DNA from: Nissolia schottii
Taxonomy: Eukaryota; Streptophyta; Magnoliopsida; Fabales; Fabaceae
Reading direction: 5' to 3'
DNA length: 64,000 bases
Assembly: GCA_003254905.1 (NCBI GenBank)
Contig: QANU01001671.1
Span: forward strand, 1,068,362-1,132,361
In this document: piece by piece, positions 25,801-37,350 of the stretch
Layout of the letters: each line of letters starts with the position of its first letter
Position numbering within the stretch: position 1 is the first letter of the stretch
Translations under genes and position numbers: made by a program
Notes under the pieces: generated by a model
Seen by the model: only the letters and a program-made list of their open reading frames with translations
What the model was told of the DNA's origin: nothing
Database searches by the model: none

Positions 25801-27264
25801 CCAAAACAAACTCTGCCTCCTTTCCCGTTAGAGGATCTATGACAAAGCTGCTGTGGAGACACTTTATCTGGATATCTGGTCCAGGCTCAATTTTTATAAA
25901 TGGGCATCCACCTGAGTCTGATATGCCAGCATTTTTATCGAAATCTAACCAGTATATAATTTTTAACCCTGGAGTCCGTGGACCAGATGAATCAGATTCC
26001 CCATCAAGGTTCTGGGCGGAACTAGAACTAGCTCCATGGCCCATGCCACCCTCAGATATGAGCTCAAATCGAATTGCATCTTTCCATCTTCCCTGTCGAA
26101 GAGCTTGCACTTGCCTTATGACAGTGTCCATGACAAGTGCAACACATAGCTCATGAAGCACTGAGTACAATATTGAAAACGGATTCTCTGCCGCTGCCAT
26201 TCGTCTCTCTAGATCATCTCCAAGGACATGACGCCGCAGTTCTTCCAATTTCACAGGTCTATTCTTTTCACCAACAAGCAGCTCCAAATGTAATATCCTC
26301 CACATGGATAAGTGTCCCCGGTAACCAAGAGTTACTAAAACCTTAAACTCTCCATCCACCTTAACCAACGCCGTACCGTCAGAAACTTTTATCTCAGAGA
26401 TTTCTTTGGGAATAGAAACTTCCAGCAACTTCGACCGTACAAGTGTGTCCAGCTTCTTCAAAGCAGGCTTCTGCTGCTCTTCATTCAAGGTATACTGAGT
26501 ACCCACATCCTCTATACATTTCGGCAAACGCTGGTAACTCCCCGTTAAAAGAATTTCAATGGCAGACGGAACATCATAAACCGGAGCACGGGCTTGCTGA
26601 AGCCCCTCGTGCATAAAAAACAAGGAATCCGCAGCCTGAGTAAAACAGGTATCATGATTCGAAACGGTAGAAGCTAGTTGCTGGCAGTGTTGTATCAAAG
26701 GAACCTGCAAAGCAACAAATAATTACAAGGTAAATCCAGTCAAGATAGTTTCTTTTCTACCTGATTAAACGCTCGTTATCTCGCCAATGAGCTCTAGCTC
26801 AATTGGCATTAGTGCCCCCCTACTTTAGAGGTGTCGGGTTCTGAGCCTCTCCAATGTAACCAAAAAAAAAAAAAACACTTGTTATCTCAATTCTCAACCA
26901 ACGCGCTCAGGACATTCCTAACTAATTTCAATTAAATAACACCAAACGGCACCGAATTCTCTCCTTATCAATTATCTGTCCACTTAATAAATAAAGATTT
27001 CAAATTTTGTGCACAGCAATGAATTGAATGAAGAGGGGCATTGAATCGAACCTGCTGGCACCACTTGGAGAGGACATTGAGGCGGATCATGCGCTGCTGA
27101 GTCTTGCTGAGGAACTTGAGGATGCTAATCTTCTTATCGGTGTCTGACAATTCGGCGGACCTGCATTTGTCCACCAGTTCTTTGAGGGAGCCGTAGGAAT
27201 CTTGGGCGGCTCGAGCCACCAGGGTGGAGAGCTCCACCATCTGTTGCCCTAACTCCGCCGCCAT
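19865..27264 (-). CDS. MED14: Mediator complex tail/backbone subunit 14 (STRUWWELPETER)
   Basis: Scaffold subunit of Mediator, which bridges transcription factors and RNA polymerase II in the nucleus; the Arabidopsis orthologue SWP controls cell number and several stress responses. Exons on the minus strand: 27264-27052, 26704-25628, 24982-24906, 24815-24641, 24503-23516, 23363-22342, 21944-20881 and 20657-19865, totalling 5409 bases, or 1802 residues, in frame throughout. The ATG at 27264-27262 (MAAELGQQMVEL) is the start; the upstream frame extension has only TTG. The N-terminal 370 residues hold the conserved MED14 domain with FTQAADSLFFMHEGLQQAR, VDGEFKVLVTLGYRGHL and ENPFSILYSVLHELCVALV. 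A Ser/Pro-rich disordered linker (exon 5) follows, then a Gly/Ala-rich stretch in exon 7. For exon 5 the strong donor T/GTAAGA at 23516 was chosen because only it keeps frame with the acceptor at 23364. Confidence 0.95.
22019..22039. repeat. Short (CA)n in MED14 intron 6
   Basis: About seven to eight CA units in the intron between exons 6 and 7. Confidence 0.8.
26783..26880 (+). mobile_element. Short SINE in MED14 intron 1
   Basis: About 98 bp with a tRNA-like A box TAGCTCAATTGG (26795-26806), a B-box-like GGTTCTGAGCC (26837-26847) and an A14-type tail (26862-26875). It is flanked by GTTATCTC at 26775-26782 and 26881-26888. It could also be a tRNA-related pseudogene that was retroposed; it has no complete cloverleaf. 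Confidence 0.65.
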
Positions 27265-29218
27265 TGCCGAATCCAAACAAAACTAGGGTTATCGCCGATC
27301 TATTCGATTCTGTCGAATTCTATCGTGCGTTCTGTAGGCACTGGGCAGCGGCATTAAATAGCATCGAAAAACTAGGGTTTTTAGGGGTCAAAGGAAGGGC
27401 AACGCCGCTACGAAATTGATAGAAGCAGAGTGTGTGGATTGTGATGAAGGATAAGAGAACGAGTGTGAATTAAGGAAAAAGAATAAAATGAGACGGGCTT
27501 TTCCTTCTGTGTTTGCTCACACACTTTCTCTCTCTTACTGTGAAAGGAGGAAGAGGAGGAGAGAGAAGGGGGCGGTTCTCAGACAAGTTCGGGTTTTTAT
27601 TTTCGTCTCTCTCTCTATAAAACGCGAATAGGAGGAGGTCGTTGGAATCGGAGTCCCACAAAAGAAAGGGGGGGAGCCGTTTTGGGTTTCGGCTATGACC
27701 CTTTTTCCAAATTTTGGGACTGCTCCGTCCCTTGCTCAACTCTTTTGTACTTGCTCTTAATAGTTGCTTGTTTAAGCCAATGGATTCTCTTCTTATTTTT
27801 GCACACCATCAATTTATTTAGTGATTGTGTTATCCATGAATTTTATTTTCTTAATTGATATAACCCGGTAATAAGGTGTCTATAACTTTTTTAGAATAAT
27901 TCAAATAACATTTTTGTATTTAGACTTAACTCGCATGAGATATCATTTTATTACACATGTTATTTGCAATTAGTGTAAGCAAATACTAGAGAGACAATAA
28001 TAGTGTGAGAATAAATGGGTGGATAAGGTAACTTTTTTTACTTGTGAATATTAATAAAAAATTAACATCATAAATTTATATCTTTAAACATAAGTCAAAC
28101 TTTAAACAACAATTAAAAATAATGAGTATAGATCAAAGTAATTACTTTTGTTACTCTCTTTATATAATAGTATAGATTGAATGAGATTTTAATGAGAGTT
28201 AGGTTTTAGCTTAATTAATCTCTAAAAAAATGTATTGATATCCTAAGTGATTCAAAAGAAGAAGAAAAAAACTTAATCCTTAAAAGTGTTAATGTAGTCC
28301 GCGGAATTTTAAATCATTATCCTCATTAGTCATTGAAATTTGAAAAAAATTGCCAACAAATAAACTAACCAAAACAACATTCTAAAATTTTAGGGACACT
28401 TCTTTTTTAGGGAATAAGTTGTCACTTAACCCTTTTAATGCTCTATAAAGATTAAATTAAATCTAATGATGGATAACAAGTAAATTGACACGATCTCATG
28501 CATAACATAAATATAAATAATTTTTTTTATTAATAAACACGTTATCAATTCTTTTGGGATAATTATCGTAATTAAAAACCTAACATGAAAAAAATAAAAT
28601 ATTGATAAAATATTTTGTATGAATAATTACTTTAGTAATAAGTAATTTTATGTTCGGATGTACATAAGTAAACGTTAATAATGATTTAAGTTTATTGAGA
28701 AAATGCAAGAGACTTTTGTCAGAAATTAATATTTTAACTTCATAAAAGATTTTAAGATTTTGTTAATAATTGCCCATGAGACCCTTGTTAAGAATGTTAA
28801 AAAAGAATATAGTTGTTAAAGAGACAAAAGTTTTATAGAACTTTTAATGGATTGTGCTTTAAGGTATAAGTGAAAATTCCTCAAACTTATTCCATACCTA
28901 TGCAAAACAAAAAAAATATTAGTAAGATCATAGCATTTCTAATAAATAAAATAAAAAATCCAAAATGATTATGTGCTTTAAGATTTGAATATTATGATAA
29001 ATAGCCAAATGTTTGAGTTTAAGATGTTAAAACAATCATCGGTTGATAGCAATAAACATTTTATGTTGCAAAGCTTAGAAGTTTCATCCTGGTGGTTGAA
29101 AGGCTAACGATGATGGTCCTGTGCATAGCGGATGCCTCGTTTGCCAAATTTTGGAAGCATTCTTTGTGATATTAAGGTAGTATTTGATAAGTGTTTCAAT
29201 ATAAAGACAAGGGATATC
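27265..29218. other. MED14 upstream region and AT-rich spacer
   Basis: 27265 to about 27640 is the likely MED14 leader and promoter, less AT-rich, with CT-rich runs (27530-27560, 27605-27625). The remainder is AT-rich without gene or clear repeat structure. Confidence 0.5.
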
Positions 29219-29230
29219 AAAGACATCTCA

Positions 29231-29423
29231 AGTGAAACCAACTGGGGTAGGTCCAAGTGGTAAGCAGTTTGGTATCGCTTAAGCAAGGTCCCGGATTCGA
29301 GACCTTGTGAACGCAGTTATTCTCGCTGGGAGACTCACCTGCCATAGTCAGGTGCGCGACCCGGGTCGACCCGGATTAGTCAAGGCGAAGCCTTAGATAC
29401 CGGGCAGACAACCTAAAAAAAAA
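29231..29423 (+). mobile_element. tRNA-derived SINE with target duplication
   Basis: About 193 bp with A box TAGGTCCAAGTGG (29248-29260), B box GATTCGAGACC (29294-29304), a tRNA-unrelated body containing GACCCGGGTCGACCCGG, and a poly-A end (29415-29426). It is flanked by a 12-bp direct repeat AAAGACATCTCA at 29219-29230 and 29424-29435, the hallmark of LINE-assisted insertion. Confidence 0.85.
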
Positions 29424-29582
29424 AAAGACATCTCATGTGTCTTTCCATTTTTTAATACAAAAATTAATTAATTTTTTTTAAGTTACAAAAATTAATTAAA
29501 ATTTATATTTAAACAAAAATAATTATAAATTTTATATTTTTGTCTGTTTTTTTCTAAATATATTTATTTTTATGCTGTTTTG

Positions 29583-29790
29583 TGTTAAGAATAATATTAA
29601 ATTTAAAAGATATTAGATTGATTTAGTTCCGATTTTATTTGATATTACCCTAATTTTGTCATTATGTTAATTTATTCTCATAAGCCTATAAATAGGCCTA
29701 AACTTATTGTACTCAATACTGATTGAAGAATATAATCTTTGATTGTCTTTTTCTTTGGTTATCATATCTGGTTAATTATGAAATCTCACA
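29583..29790 (+). repeat. 5' LTR of the miniature element
   Basis: 208 bp, TG...CA, partner at 30359-30535. Contains a CCTATAAATAGG box about two-thirds along (29685-29697) that could be the element's own TATA box. Confidence 0.75.
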
Positions 29791-29803
29791 TGGTATCAGA
29801 GCC

Positions 29804-30100
29804 ATGGCACCCTCCGTCACCTCCACCTCTGTCGTTGCTCTTCCATCCTCTCCCCTAGCTCCTCCAACCCCATCCGCTTCCTCTGCGAGCACACCCGCGA
29901 GGTCTACTCCGCCGACTACAACTTCCTCTGCACGTCCTCCGCCGCTCTTTCCTATTGCCATCATCGCCACCACCTTCGTCGCCTTTGCAGCCTTCGTCGT
30001 CACCTCCCGCCAAGCCCACGTCGTCGTCGTTGCTAGATCGGTACTCTTTTCACGTGGTTGCGTCACGTTTATTGCTGCAACTCCTCCATGGTTGCATTGA
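29804..30100 (+). other. Possible internal open frame of the miniature element
   Basis: An ATG inside GCCATGG immediately after the primer-binding site opens a 98-residue Pro/Ser/Thr-rich frame (starts MAPSVTSTSVVALPSSP). Position matches that of a Copia gag start, but no zinc knuckle or gag motif is seen. It may be a remnant or chance. Confidence 0.25.
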
Positions 30101-30358
30101 TGCTAGTTGCCGCATTGTTGATGAGTTCCACCGTCGTTCAATCTCTAGTCTCTTCGCCGGCATCTTCTCCGACAAAGTCACCGGTGACGACTCCTCCGAA
30201 GTCTCCAATGTTGCCTATCATTGCTTCTGTGTAGCCCCCGATATTGCATATCGCTACTTCTGTGCAGTCCCCGATGTCCTTGGCACCGCTCTTATTTTCT
30301 CTTAACAACCTTCGCTTGTGACAAACTAAAAACACATAGAGTTTTAGCTTGGAGAGAG

Positions 30359-30535
30359 TGTTAAGAATAATATTAAATTTAGAATATATTAGATTAATTT
30401 AATTTTGATTTCATTTGATATTATATTAATTTTATCATTATATTAATTTATTCTCGTAAGTTTACTGTACTCAATAATAGAATCCGATTGTCTTTTTCTT
30501 TAGTTATCCTCCTTAATTAATAATGAAATCTCAAA
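30359..30535 (+). repeat. 3' LTR of the miniature element
   Basis: About 177 bp, similar to 29583-29790 but lacking the segment around the TATAAATA box and with scattered substitutions, indicating an old insertion. Confidence 0.75.
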
Positions 30536-30589
30536 TCTGGCAACGGCTATTGCAACGACGATGGGATATATGACGATGCTGGCAGGCAC

Positions 30590-31300
30590 TGACGACGGCA
30601 AACTTTGATGGGGGATGAGGTCTCACGCTGATCCGGGAGCCTGGCCATGGAACTTGGAGGTCGTGCGAGCAAGAGGGAACAACGAGTGGAGGGAGGCTGA
30701 GCTGCGGATCTGGGGGCGCGAGGGGGACAGCAACCATGAAGCGAACACGCTAGCAGAGGTCGCAATGGTGGCGGATGTCGCGGGAGGTTACGCGGTGGCA
30801 GGTGCTGCAGTTCGCCGACGACGCGGAGAGCAGCGGCAGGGGCGCGGACCTCTGGGAATCAGAGGGAAGATGGTCGATGTGCCGCAGCAGCGTCGCGTTG
30901 AACGGGAGGGCTGGCGGCGGGGTCTCTGGTGGCTGGTCGCGGATTAGGACGCGGGTTTCGAGCTCTATGGAGAGGAGGCGGCGACGGGGCATGAGCGAGA
31001 GGAGGCTGAGGCACGTGAATGCGGAGAATGGGCTGTACGGGAGCAGCCGAAGATGGGAGGTGGCGGAGAAGTCGCGGATCTGGGATGAAGAGGTCGGATT
31101 GGGAGAGGGCCTCGGCGCCGAACCAGGAGCAGCAGACGAGGGAGCTGATGTTGGAGACCTGGTGGTTCTTCGCTGGTTCATGGCGGAGTGGCGGTGGTGA
31201 GTGAGAGGATCGGGGTGAGTGCATCGAGGAGCTCGAGGCAGTCTTCGTAGGCGGCGCGGACGCACGGGTCCGTGGGGGCGGAGACGGAGGAGGAGACCTA
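30590..31300 (-). pseudogene. GC-rich decayed fragment with PMEI-like start
   Basis: A 700-bp island far richer in G+C than its surroundings. On the minus strand, about 31298-31182 reads through a segment containing SAPTDPCVRAAYEDCLELLD, which resembles the first helices of the pectin methylesterase inhibitor domain (Cys spaced before AYEDCxELL). The frame then hits TGA, and later stretches can only be read by changing frame. I infer a broken copy of a PME/PMEI-type gene, possibly captured or retroposed. The rest of the island is not identified, and the resemblance may be limited to this one block. Confidence 0.3.
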
Positions 31301-31683
31301 GATTTATTTTAACATTTTGTATTTTTCATTTCAAGATACTTTAAAAAAAAAAAAAACACTACCTAATGGTGGTTTCATTCTTGAGTTTTTGGAGCTGGTG
31401 GCAATCATCTACTAACAAGTTTTTCTTTTGGTCAAACTACTTTGAACCAGCTTTTTTTTCTTGGTCGAATACTTGAACCAGTTTGAGCTTCTCTTTTTCG
31501 AATTTGTTGGTCATGGATCTATCCATCATGCTCAAACGGAGTTCAAATGCAAATAAGGGAGCAACACTTCTTGTGCCCAATTCTTAGATAATCCAAAGGT
31601 TCTAGGCTTGAAGTAGCCCATAACATATATAAAATATACACTCCAGCTCAAGTGTTATTAAGCTGAAATGAATTTGCCCTAAA

Positions 31684-31736
31684 TTCGCCAACGCGGTTGG
31701 CGAATCTGACGTGTATTCGCCTACCGCGTTGGCGAA
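31684..31736. repeat. Two adjacent palindromes TTCGCCaaC...GTTGGCGAA
   Basis: TTCGCCAACGCGGTTGGCGAA at 31684-31704, the first 20 bases nearly self-complementary, and a variant with CTACCGC in its centre at 31716-31736, separated by 11 bp. A related palindrome lies at 13405-13433. Likely part of a dispersed repeat. Confidence 0.7.
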
Positions 31737-31914
31737 TGGGACACGCGTGCCCTATATCTTCACATCCCCCCTCCTATTGTGGTGCACTCCTCTCATTTTC
31801 TGAAATCTCACTATCTCTCTAAAGATTTTATCTCTCTAGAATTCCAGAGCGCCAGATTTTCTTAGTTGCCTGTCCCAACCGCTCCCCTGCTTTAGTCCGC
31901 GCATCTGTCTTGTA

Positions 31915-32070
31915 AGTTTATTAGTTTATTAGTTTATTAGTTTATTAGTTTGTGAAGTTTATTATGTTATTTATTGTTTATTGTTTAGTGTTTATTAGTA
32001 ATTTATTAGTTTGTTGTTTGTAAAATTTATTATTTTATTTATTATTTAGTGTTTATACGTAATTTATTGA
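31915..32070. repeat. Degenerate TTTATTAG tandem repeat
   Basis: Four near-perfect TTTATTAG units followed by variants with TTTATTG and TTTAGTG. Confidence 0.8.
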
Positions 32071-33424
32071 TTTNCCAAGGTTGACTGCACACGTGTGGGG
32101 CCTGGGACTTGGACAGGACAACAAGTGATGCATAGATGAGGGGCCAAGGCCACACGAGGGGTCGTAACTTTGTGAGTGTGTATTGGTTGGCGTGGTCCAT
32201 TGGGTTTGGGCCTCCCTCTCTCCCCTACTCTGCTTTGGAGGTATATGTTACTCTCTTCCTATTGTCACTTGCATTTTTTCGAGGATTCATTAATTTCTCA
32301 TTTGGTTGCCAGCTGGCTTGTTGTCAAATAAGTTTTTGCTTGTTTATAAAACGTTACTTTAGATAATACGTTCTATGTTGAGAGTATCTCCTGTTCAAAA
32401 TTGAAATGACGTTTTGTATAATTAGTTAAAAACATATTTACCACGACGCTTCGTTATCACATGATACTTTTATCTTTACATTGTATCTATAGTTTGTCAT
32501 GCATGCATTGGTACATAATCTATTAATTGTATTTGTGTCATGGACCTCTCTAGGCAATCGCTCAAAGAAAAGCTATTCAATTTGTTAATGATTTTGAGTG
32601 CGACAGTAATGATAGTGCATTGATTAATGATAGATAAAATATAGAGTATATAAGTGAGAGATTTCCTACCCTCACACTTTATGATTAGAGTTAAAATGTG
32701 ACGTGTGACTCATTATATGTTATATTTTCTTATTAATTAGTCCATTATTTTAAATCTTCATGAATTTTGAGCGCTCTCTCTTAACAAGTGGTATGTGGAA
32801 GTGGGACACTACTTATATTAAGAGAAAGGTTCTCTTTAATAACATAAAGGCTCTCTTTAACAACATTAAATACTCATAAGAGCTTTTGTTAAAGGAGAGA
32901 TTGGGGGAGTGTAAACGTGATGAGCTTTCACACTTAAGAGACAAAGTGATTAATAGTGTATGAATCGAAGGACTCATATCCTCACACGTTAAGATTTAGG
33001 ATTAAAATATCATGTATATTATGGTCACTTTATAAATAAGTAAGGAGGGTTTTGGTCCCCAACACACCAAAATCACTTTGCAGTCTCATTTCCCATCAAA
33101 AGAATTGCGCTAAAGTCCTAATAAGGATTCAGAGATTTTGGTTGAGGAAGACCAATAACCGCATCTCCAAACATCAATATCAATTCCTAAGGATTCAAGT
33201 ACACTTTCGCATCAAGTCTATTTATCTTCTTGATGATTTAACATAGATGATCTTGCCATAATAAAGAATTAAGGATTTCTAACACCTTCCTCTTGTAGTT
33301 AACGTCCATGAGATAATTAAACATCATTATTGGGAGCTTGAGAAGGTAGGTTGCTTAGAAGTAATACGGTATGCTGACTCACAAAGTTTGGCCATTGATT
33401 GATTAATGTGGTTTTTATGTGGCT

Positions 33425-33750
33425 CATGAGATAAATATTTTTTCATACTATTTTTTTTATTTTTGAAATTAAATTTATCAATTTTTTTTTTATCTTTACA
33501 TAATTCAATATGGAATATTGATGTATTAAATGATTTAATGTGATAAATTAATATGTTTTAATACAATATTTATAGATAAATATGTCATGAAATTAAAATG
33601 ATGTGTAAATCTTTAAACTTTATACTAATAAAATGTTTGTCAAATATATATAAAATATCAACTAATGATAAAATTTAATAAATTTAATTTTAAAAATTAC
33701 AAAAAATAAAAAAAATTATCAAAAAATGATATTCACACTATGGAATAAGT
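33425..33750. repeat. AT-rich foldback element, copy 2
   Basis: The left part (33425-33495) is an imperfect inverted copy of 33654-33750 (ATAAATATTTTTTCATA... versus complement of ...TGATATTCACACTATGG). Shares its arms with copies near 7.3 kb and 41.6 kb. Confidence 0.45.
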
Positions 33751-36700
33751 AAAAGATCACAATTCATTAATAGAATTTTGGTATTGAAACAGGAGCATAC
33801 ATGTTTTCAAGAAAGTCAATTGTGGGTCCGTCATAATTTCTTCCAGCAATAAATAATTGATACCTTTGGACAAAAAGTTACGGTCCCGCCGTAAACAAAT
33901 TCAAAAGAATATGAGTTTTACAATAAATATAAAATTCAATTTAAAAATATCTCAACTATTAAACATTTTTCTCTCTCGCCAGCTTGTGACTTGATTGAAC
34001 AAAGATTTCTGTGATGAAAAGGTACATTTTTGTGTGTTAGTGAAACAAAAAAGAGAAAATGCGTCGTCAGTGAAACAAAAAAAGAAAGAGTATATGACGT
34101 CAGGTTGAATAAGTTTATAACACACAACAATAGTTTGTAACTCTAATAATAAATGTTTGTAATTTTATTCAATCAAGTTTATAACAAAAATAAATATGTT
34201 TACAAGAAAACATGCAAGTGTAACAAAAGAGAGAGGAGGACTTGATAATAAACTCTCTCTTCTACTTGACAGACGGCATACTCTCTCTATTCTACTCCAC
34301 TTATACACATTCCCATGAAAATGTATTTTTTTCGATATAAACTCTAGTGGATAAAGGTTACAAATAGGGATGAGAAAAGGTTAGAGGCTTGGCTTGTGTC
34401 ATTAATTTCGGTCTGGGTTTGATCTATTGACTATCAAAGTCTTTTTTTTTTCAATCTGACCTAACCTATTTGAGAGGCCTAACCTGGCCTGAAACTTGGT
34501 AGGCCAAGTTTTTTTTTTAACAAAAAACATGTTGTTAAGCCTGTTTGTCATGACCTATTTACCATTGTCTATTTACTATGGTATGTTTCCATGACCTATT
34601 TAATATAAGGTATTATTTTTTTTAGTTAACGAAGAAATGTTCATTTTGGTCCTTGAGAGTGTAAGGCCAAGTCACTGTGGTTTCTTGAAATTCAAAATCT
34701 AACTATATAATCCTTAAAATTGTAAGTTGCAGGTCAAATTAGTCTCTCAATTCATTATCATTATTATATTGTCATGTTTTTACTATTTTTTAAATTAAAT
34801 GAGAATGTGATAACAACAGAGGCTGTGTGGCAATACTAATGGCTAAAAATATGGCTATGACAACACCTGAAGCTACAAATCTTAGTTGTTATTATAGTTT
34901 CATTTACCACCATAATTGCTCTGACAATCTCAATTATTATTATTGTCCCTTTTTAATGTGATAAATTAATGAAAATGTGGCAATATAATAATGATAGTCA
35001 ACTAGCTTAGTACTAGCTTAGTAGTTAAGACATGTCTATATATAAGAAATGACCCCAATTCAAATCCTACTAAAGGTAATGCGTGTTTATTTTTCTCCAC
35101 TTGTACACGTTCCCAATAAAAGTTACAAATCTTTGTTGCTGCCATCACAAAGTGTTTAAAAAAAAAATTAACTTATGACTTAAAAAGCTGAAAATTGTTT
35201 TTTTTATATTCATATTATTTTTAAAAATTTATACAAAATGCACAAGCTAATTATTCCAACCAAAACAAGGATTATTTTGACAAATAAATGCATCTATAAA
35301 TTTTATTAAATGACATTATTTTATTCATTTTAAAGTTACTTTCTCTCTTGTTTCATTTGTATGCATACAAAATTATAAACATTTTTTGTAAATCGAATTA
35401 AATGTTACACACTTGTGTGAATTTAATTACAAATGTGTTAAAGAGAGTAAATAAAAATAAGAATAAAAAAAAGATAAAGATAAAGGAATATAATCATTTC
35501 TCTTGCATCTCCTTTTCTTTCTCGAACTTGTTTTTTCCTCTATTTTTATTTTCATTTTCTTTCTCCAAGTGTATGTTGGGATGGACAAATATGGTGATAA
35601 GTAGGGTGAGACCGTCTTTTGTTGTCCACCAAACGTTTTTAATAAATAACAGATGCGTCTAGTGTTGCTGTAATTTAGTTTTTCTGTTTGTTTGGTGTGT
35701 TGTCCGGTTTAAAGAAAAAGGATTAATACTAGATAGACAATGATATGAACTCGCACTATCATAATTAAGTGGCAAACTTTTATTTGTATGCAATCCACAG
35801 AGTTATATGCAAATCAGCTTGACACTTAGTAGATGTATGTGAACTCGCACTGTACGTGAAGTATAGTTAGTGTTGTGTTGATCATAAAGTTGATTTTACA
35901 GTGTTGATAGCAAGTTTGATAGGAGTACTGAAGTTATATTTAATGTTTAAATTAATTTAGGCATGGCTTGCAACAGTGAAACGTTTAACCCACAAAACAG
36001 AGTGAATGGACCCCATCCAGGGGGCAGCTTTAGATGGCCGCCACAAAAGGTGGACAAAGGATAAGTATATGAAGGGAAGATTTTGATAAAGATTTAAAAT
36101 GCCTAACATAACAACAGTAAGCCTTATCTTTCGCTCTTTCTTTTTCTACATAACTCTCAATTGCAATTTTTATCTTTACAACTAGTCGTGATTTTCATAA
36201 TGAAGTTCCAAGCACCAAACAAACCGGACTTTTTACTCGAAGGGAATCTTCGGGCGATAAAGCTTCTTTCACGAACGATTTACAATTTCTGCGCCAGTTA
36301 AATTATGGTATACGTTCAAATTAGCATCATAATTCACTCTAATAAAGTAAGGCAGTACACTAATTATTATTAGTTATTTCAAGCAATTCATATCATCTTT
36401 ATCCATTTTAGGCTTGTGTTAGAATTTATGGTTGTATATATATAATTGTATGTTATGATCAAGTTTGACTCAAATTAAAGTGATTTAATAAAGTTAATTA
36501 TTGGGCTCGAGCCATCTCATTAAGCGTGGACTTAACATGGGTAGAGGTCATATGACTTAGTAACTAATTTTATTATGGACAAAATTAGGAATTAGGGTTT
36601 CTGAAACTATAAACGGTTATATAATACCTCATTTTCTCCATTCTCTAGGAACACTCATATCAGCTTGGAAGACCAATTATCATGGATCCATACATCAATT

Positions 36701-37343
36701 TATGGCTGTAGATTTAAGTACGCTTTAGCATATAATTTATTTATCTTCTTGATGATTTAATATGGATTATATTGAGATTATAAGAAATTGAAAATTCTCA
36801 TCAAATAATATAAGAGTTGATGGTTTGAATTGGTCTGAGCGAGTATTTGAGTAGTGATGATGGTTGAATCTAGGTATAACATCTTAAAAAGTTGATGTAA
36901 TTCTTGATAATACCTTCTTGTCGTGAATGAGAAATTTTTTTGTGTAGAATACAGGCATAGAATATAACTATGTTATCCTTTAATTTTTTTCTACACGTTA
37001 TCCTTCAATTTAAAATGAACTTTCTCGTAATTAGAATGTAATTCAATCATATATTAACACATCAATAAAAATAATCATTACAAGTGTGCTTATAAACTTA
37101 TGCTCATGTAAAAATTTCTTTGCACAAAAAAAATGGATAATCTTAATATAATTTTCAATTAACAAGATCATACAGTGCAATCTCTCACCAATAATTAAAA
37201 ATATAAAATATATATATAACATATACAATAAAAAAATTTAATGATAAAACATCACATTTTACTTCACCATGAAAGATTCAATTTAAAAAATTAATTTTCC
37301 TGTAAAATATAGTAATTAGAATTAATAATTGATGCGTGGAGCC

Positions 37344-37350
37344 TATAAAA
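37344..37350 (+). promoter_or_regulatory. Candidate TATA box of the Aux/IAA gene
   Basis: CCTATAAAAG lies 356 bp upstream of the Aux/IAA ATG. A leader of about 325 nt would follow. Position and context are plausible, but other AT-rich sites exist. No TGTCTC auxin-response core was noticed between it and the ATG. Confidence 0.35.

Larger units (their letters stand above)
29583..30535 (+). mobile_element. Miniature LTR retrotransposon (TRIM-like / non-autonomous)
   Basis: 5' LTR 29583-29790 begins TGTTAAGAATAATATTAAAT and ends CA. The 3' copy at 30359-30535 begins identically and has lost about 30 bp. Directly after the 5' LTR is the primer-binding site TGGTATCAGAGCC (29791-29803), complementary to the 3' end of initiator tRNA-Met. 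A short purine run GGAGAGAG precedes the 3' LTR. The total is only about 950 bp with no reverse transcriptase, integrase or protease, so movement would need proteins supplied in trans. No 5-bp target duplication is evident (TTTTG versus TCTGG). Confidence 0.8.
31300..37343. other. Repeat-rich spacer, no gene supported
   Basis: Contains paired palindromes at 31684-31736, degenerate TTTATTAG repeats (31915-32070), a single N at 32074, an AT-rich foldback (about 33425-33750), a repeat shared by about 33135-33250 and 36672-36772, and a GGCCT-rich stretch at 34370-34510. Open frames such as 32136-32366 and 35402-35662 show no motif. 32080-32300 and 35980-36300 are less AT-rich but unidentified. 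Confidence 0.5.

Noticed and set aside
27265-27276. N-terminal extension of MED14 (extra four residues)
   Set aside because: Would start with TTG; the ATG at 27264 begins the conserved MAAELGQQ.
29294-29304. tRNA-like B box
   Set aside because: Part of a SINE; no cloverleaf can be formed, so not a tRNA gene.
31915-32070. Regular short repeats considered as a CRISPR-like array
   Set aside because: Direct TTTATTAG tandem repeats with no spacers, in a plant genome.
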